Source: Rhodocyclales bacterium GT-UBC (lineage in GTDB: Bacteria > Pseudomonadota > Gammaproteobacteria > Burkholderiales > Rhodocyclaceae). From it: a stretch of DNA of 64,000 bases. The notes under the pieces are model-generated. The model was not told the origin of the DNA and searched no databases. It saw only the letters and a list, made by a program, of their open reading frames with translations. This document shows, one piece after another, positions 63,209-64,000 of the stretch; positions within the stretch are counted from its first letter, which is position 1, and each line of letters starts with the position of its first letter. The stretch spans positions 1 through 64,000 of the forward strand of contig QXPY01000014.1 of assembly GCA_003583745.1 (NCBI GenBank). The letters run 5' to 3'. The position numbers were made by a program, and so were the translations under genes.

Positions 63209-63439
63209 ATGCCGCAAAGTGGCAATCCGGATAACTTTCGTCAGCGTTTGCGCCCCGGGCTGGGGCGGCATCTCGTGTTGGTCCTGATCCTTAAGGTGCT
63301 CGTACTGACCGGCCTTTGGCATGCCTTCATCAAGCCGAATCGGGTCAAGGTCGATGCCGGTGCGATGAGCGCCCGCATGGCCGAGCCATCCAATCAAATA
63401 ACCAGGGAGAATAGTCATGATCGATTCAACGGTCGTTGA
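63209..63439 (+). CDS. cydP: CydP-like small subunit of cytochrome bd oxidase
   Basis: The 76-residue protein has one membrane helix ([20 protein letters not shown]) followed by [11 protein letters not shown], which fits CydP-type small proteins upstream of cydAB in betaproteobacteria. AGGAA precedes the ATG at 63209. Its 3' end overlaps cydA by 23 bp. It probably aids assembly or stability of the oxidase. Confidence 0.8.
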   Translation: MPQSGNPDNFRQRLRPGLGRHLVLVLILKVLVLTGLWHAFIKPNRVKVDAGAMSARMAEPSNQITRENSHDRFNGR

Positions 63440-64000
63440 CCTGTCGCGGCTGCAATTTGCCGCGACGGCGCTGTACCACTTCATCTTTGTACCATTGACG
63501 CTGGGCCTGTCCTGGCTGCTGGTCGTCATGGAAGCCGCTTACGTGATGAGCGGCAAGGAGATCTACCGGGACATGACCAAGTTCTGGGGCAAGCTCTACG
63601 GCATCAATTTTGCCCTCGGCGTCACTACCGGCATCACCATGGAGTTCCAGTTCGGTACCAACTGGGCCTATTACTCGCACTACGTCGGCGACATTTTCGG
63701 GGCGCCGCTGGCGATCGAGGGCTTGATGGCCTTCTTCCTGGAGTCGACCATGGTCGGCTTGTTCTTCTTCGGCTGGAATCGACTGTCCAAGGCAGGTCAC
63801 CTCGCCGTCACGGCGCTCATGGCGCTGGGCACCAACCTCTCCGCCGTGCTCATCCTGATCGCCAACGGCTGGATGCAGGACCCGGTCGGTTCGGCTTTCA
63901 ACCCGGTCACCATGCGCATGGAACTGACCGACTTTGCTGCCCTGGTTTTCAACCCGGTTGCCCAGTCGAAATTCGTCCATACCGTTGCCGCCGGCTATGT
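63417..64000 (+). CDS. cydA: cytochrome bd ubiquinol oxidase subunit I (partial)
   Basis: The frame runs off the window after 194 codons. It opens [20 protein letters not shown] with the His haem ligand (His21 here), then [39 protein letters not shown] with the conserved Glu, and NGWMQDPVG. Subunit I oxidises quinol and carries haems b558 and b595 in the inner membrane. It follows cydP with overlap and is divergent from regBA. The high-affinity oxidase serves low-oxygen respiration. Confidence 0.95.
   Translation, partial: MIDSTVVDLSRLQFAATALYHFIFVPLTLGLSWLLVVMEAAYVMSGKEIYRDMTKFWGKLYGINFALGVTTGITMEFQFGTNWAYYSHYVGDIFGAPLAIEGLMAFFLESTMVGLFFFGWNRLSKAGHLAVTALMALGTNLSAVLILIANGWMQDPVGSAFNPVTMRMELTDFAALVFNPVAQSKFVHTVAAGY

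Overview
The window looks like chromosomal DNA of a GC-rich betaproteobacterium of the Rhodocyclales (Dechloromonas/Azonexus-like). This is inferred from the gene content, not from an rRNA: RegBA redox control next to a CydP-CydAB bd oxidase, monohaem flavocytochrome c, FTR1/P19 iron uptake, a PEP-CTERM protein behind a sigma-54 promoter, a DUF2917/LysR pair and many large hybrid kinases. No rRNA, tRNA, CRISPR array or intact mobile element was seen. The only mobile DNA is a decayed IS1182-type transposase at about 54.8-55.3 kb.

Layout. 0-7.3 kb: the last codons of ppc, an AEC transporter, then a tripartite RND efflux system split into divergent arms around its TetR regulator and an interleaved palindromic operator. 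7.4-12.2 kb: a flavocytochrome c pair (fccAB-like) and a hybrid kinase. 12.3-26 kb: a dense, almost wholly minus-strand iron island. It holds a complementary pair of bacterioferritin subunits, feoBA, an Ftr-type system (P19, porin, cupredoxin, FTR1 permease, polyferredoxin), hemP-tonB-exbB-exbD, a DUF2325 protein with a coiled-coil protein and two very small proteins, and a second ribosomal protein S4 gene with a small partner. Three promoters in this island have good -35/-10 boxes overlapped or flanked by Fur-box-like sequence. Several leaders carry a GCCAGCC-rich repeat.

26-50 kb: a DEAD-box helicase, a hybrid kinase, a DUF455 ferritin-like protein with a Tas-type aldo-keto reductase, a DUF47-Pit phosphate operon, greB, a lipoprotein metallohydrolase with a spermidine-synthase-like enzyme, and a GST/DUF2917/LysR cluster. 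Two orphan periplasmic binding proteins are each placed directly upstream of a membrane signalling enzyme (a hybrid kinase and a diguanylate cyclase). htpG has a canonical sigma-32 promoter.

50-64 kb: a Crp/Fnr-type regulator and an operon with a SCO-like protein lacking one motif cysteine, a small anchored protein, an FtsX-type permease, its ATPase and a cysteine/histidine-bearing membrane protein. A 15-bp palindrome, GCGACAA-N-TTGTCGC, occurs upstream of the regulator and, with one mismatch, upstream of the SCO operon. Two more diverged copies lie between regBA and cydPA. Then come the IS remnant, the sigma-54 PEP-CTERM gene, a fecI-fecR-TonB receptor-NosL operon, regBA, and the start of the bd oxidase operon, which runs off the window.

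The strongest candidates for something undescribed are the Fur-type small-protein/DUF2325/S4-paralogue group (22.4-26.0 kb) and the Crp/Fnr-SCO-ABC-membrane-protein operon (50.3-54.8 kb).
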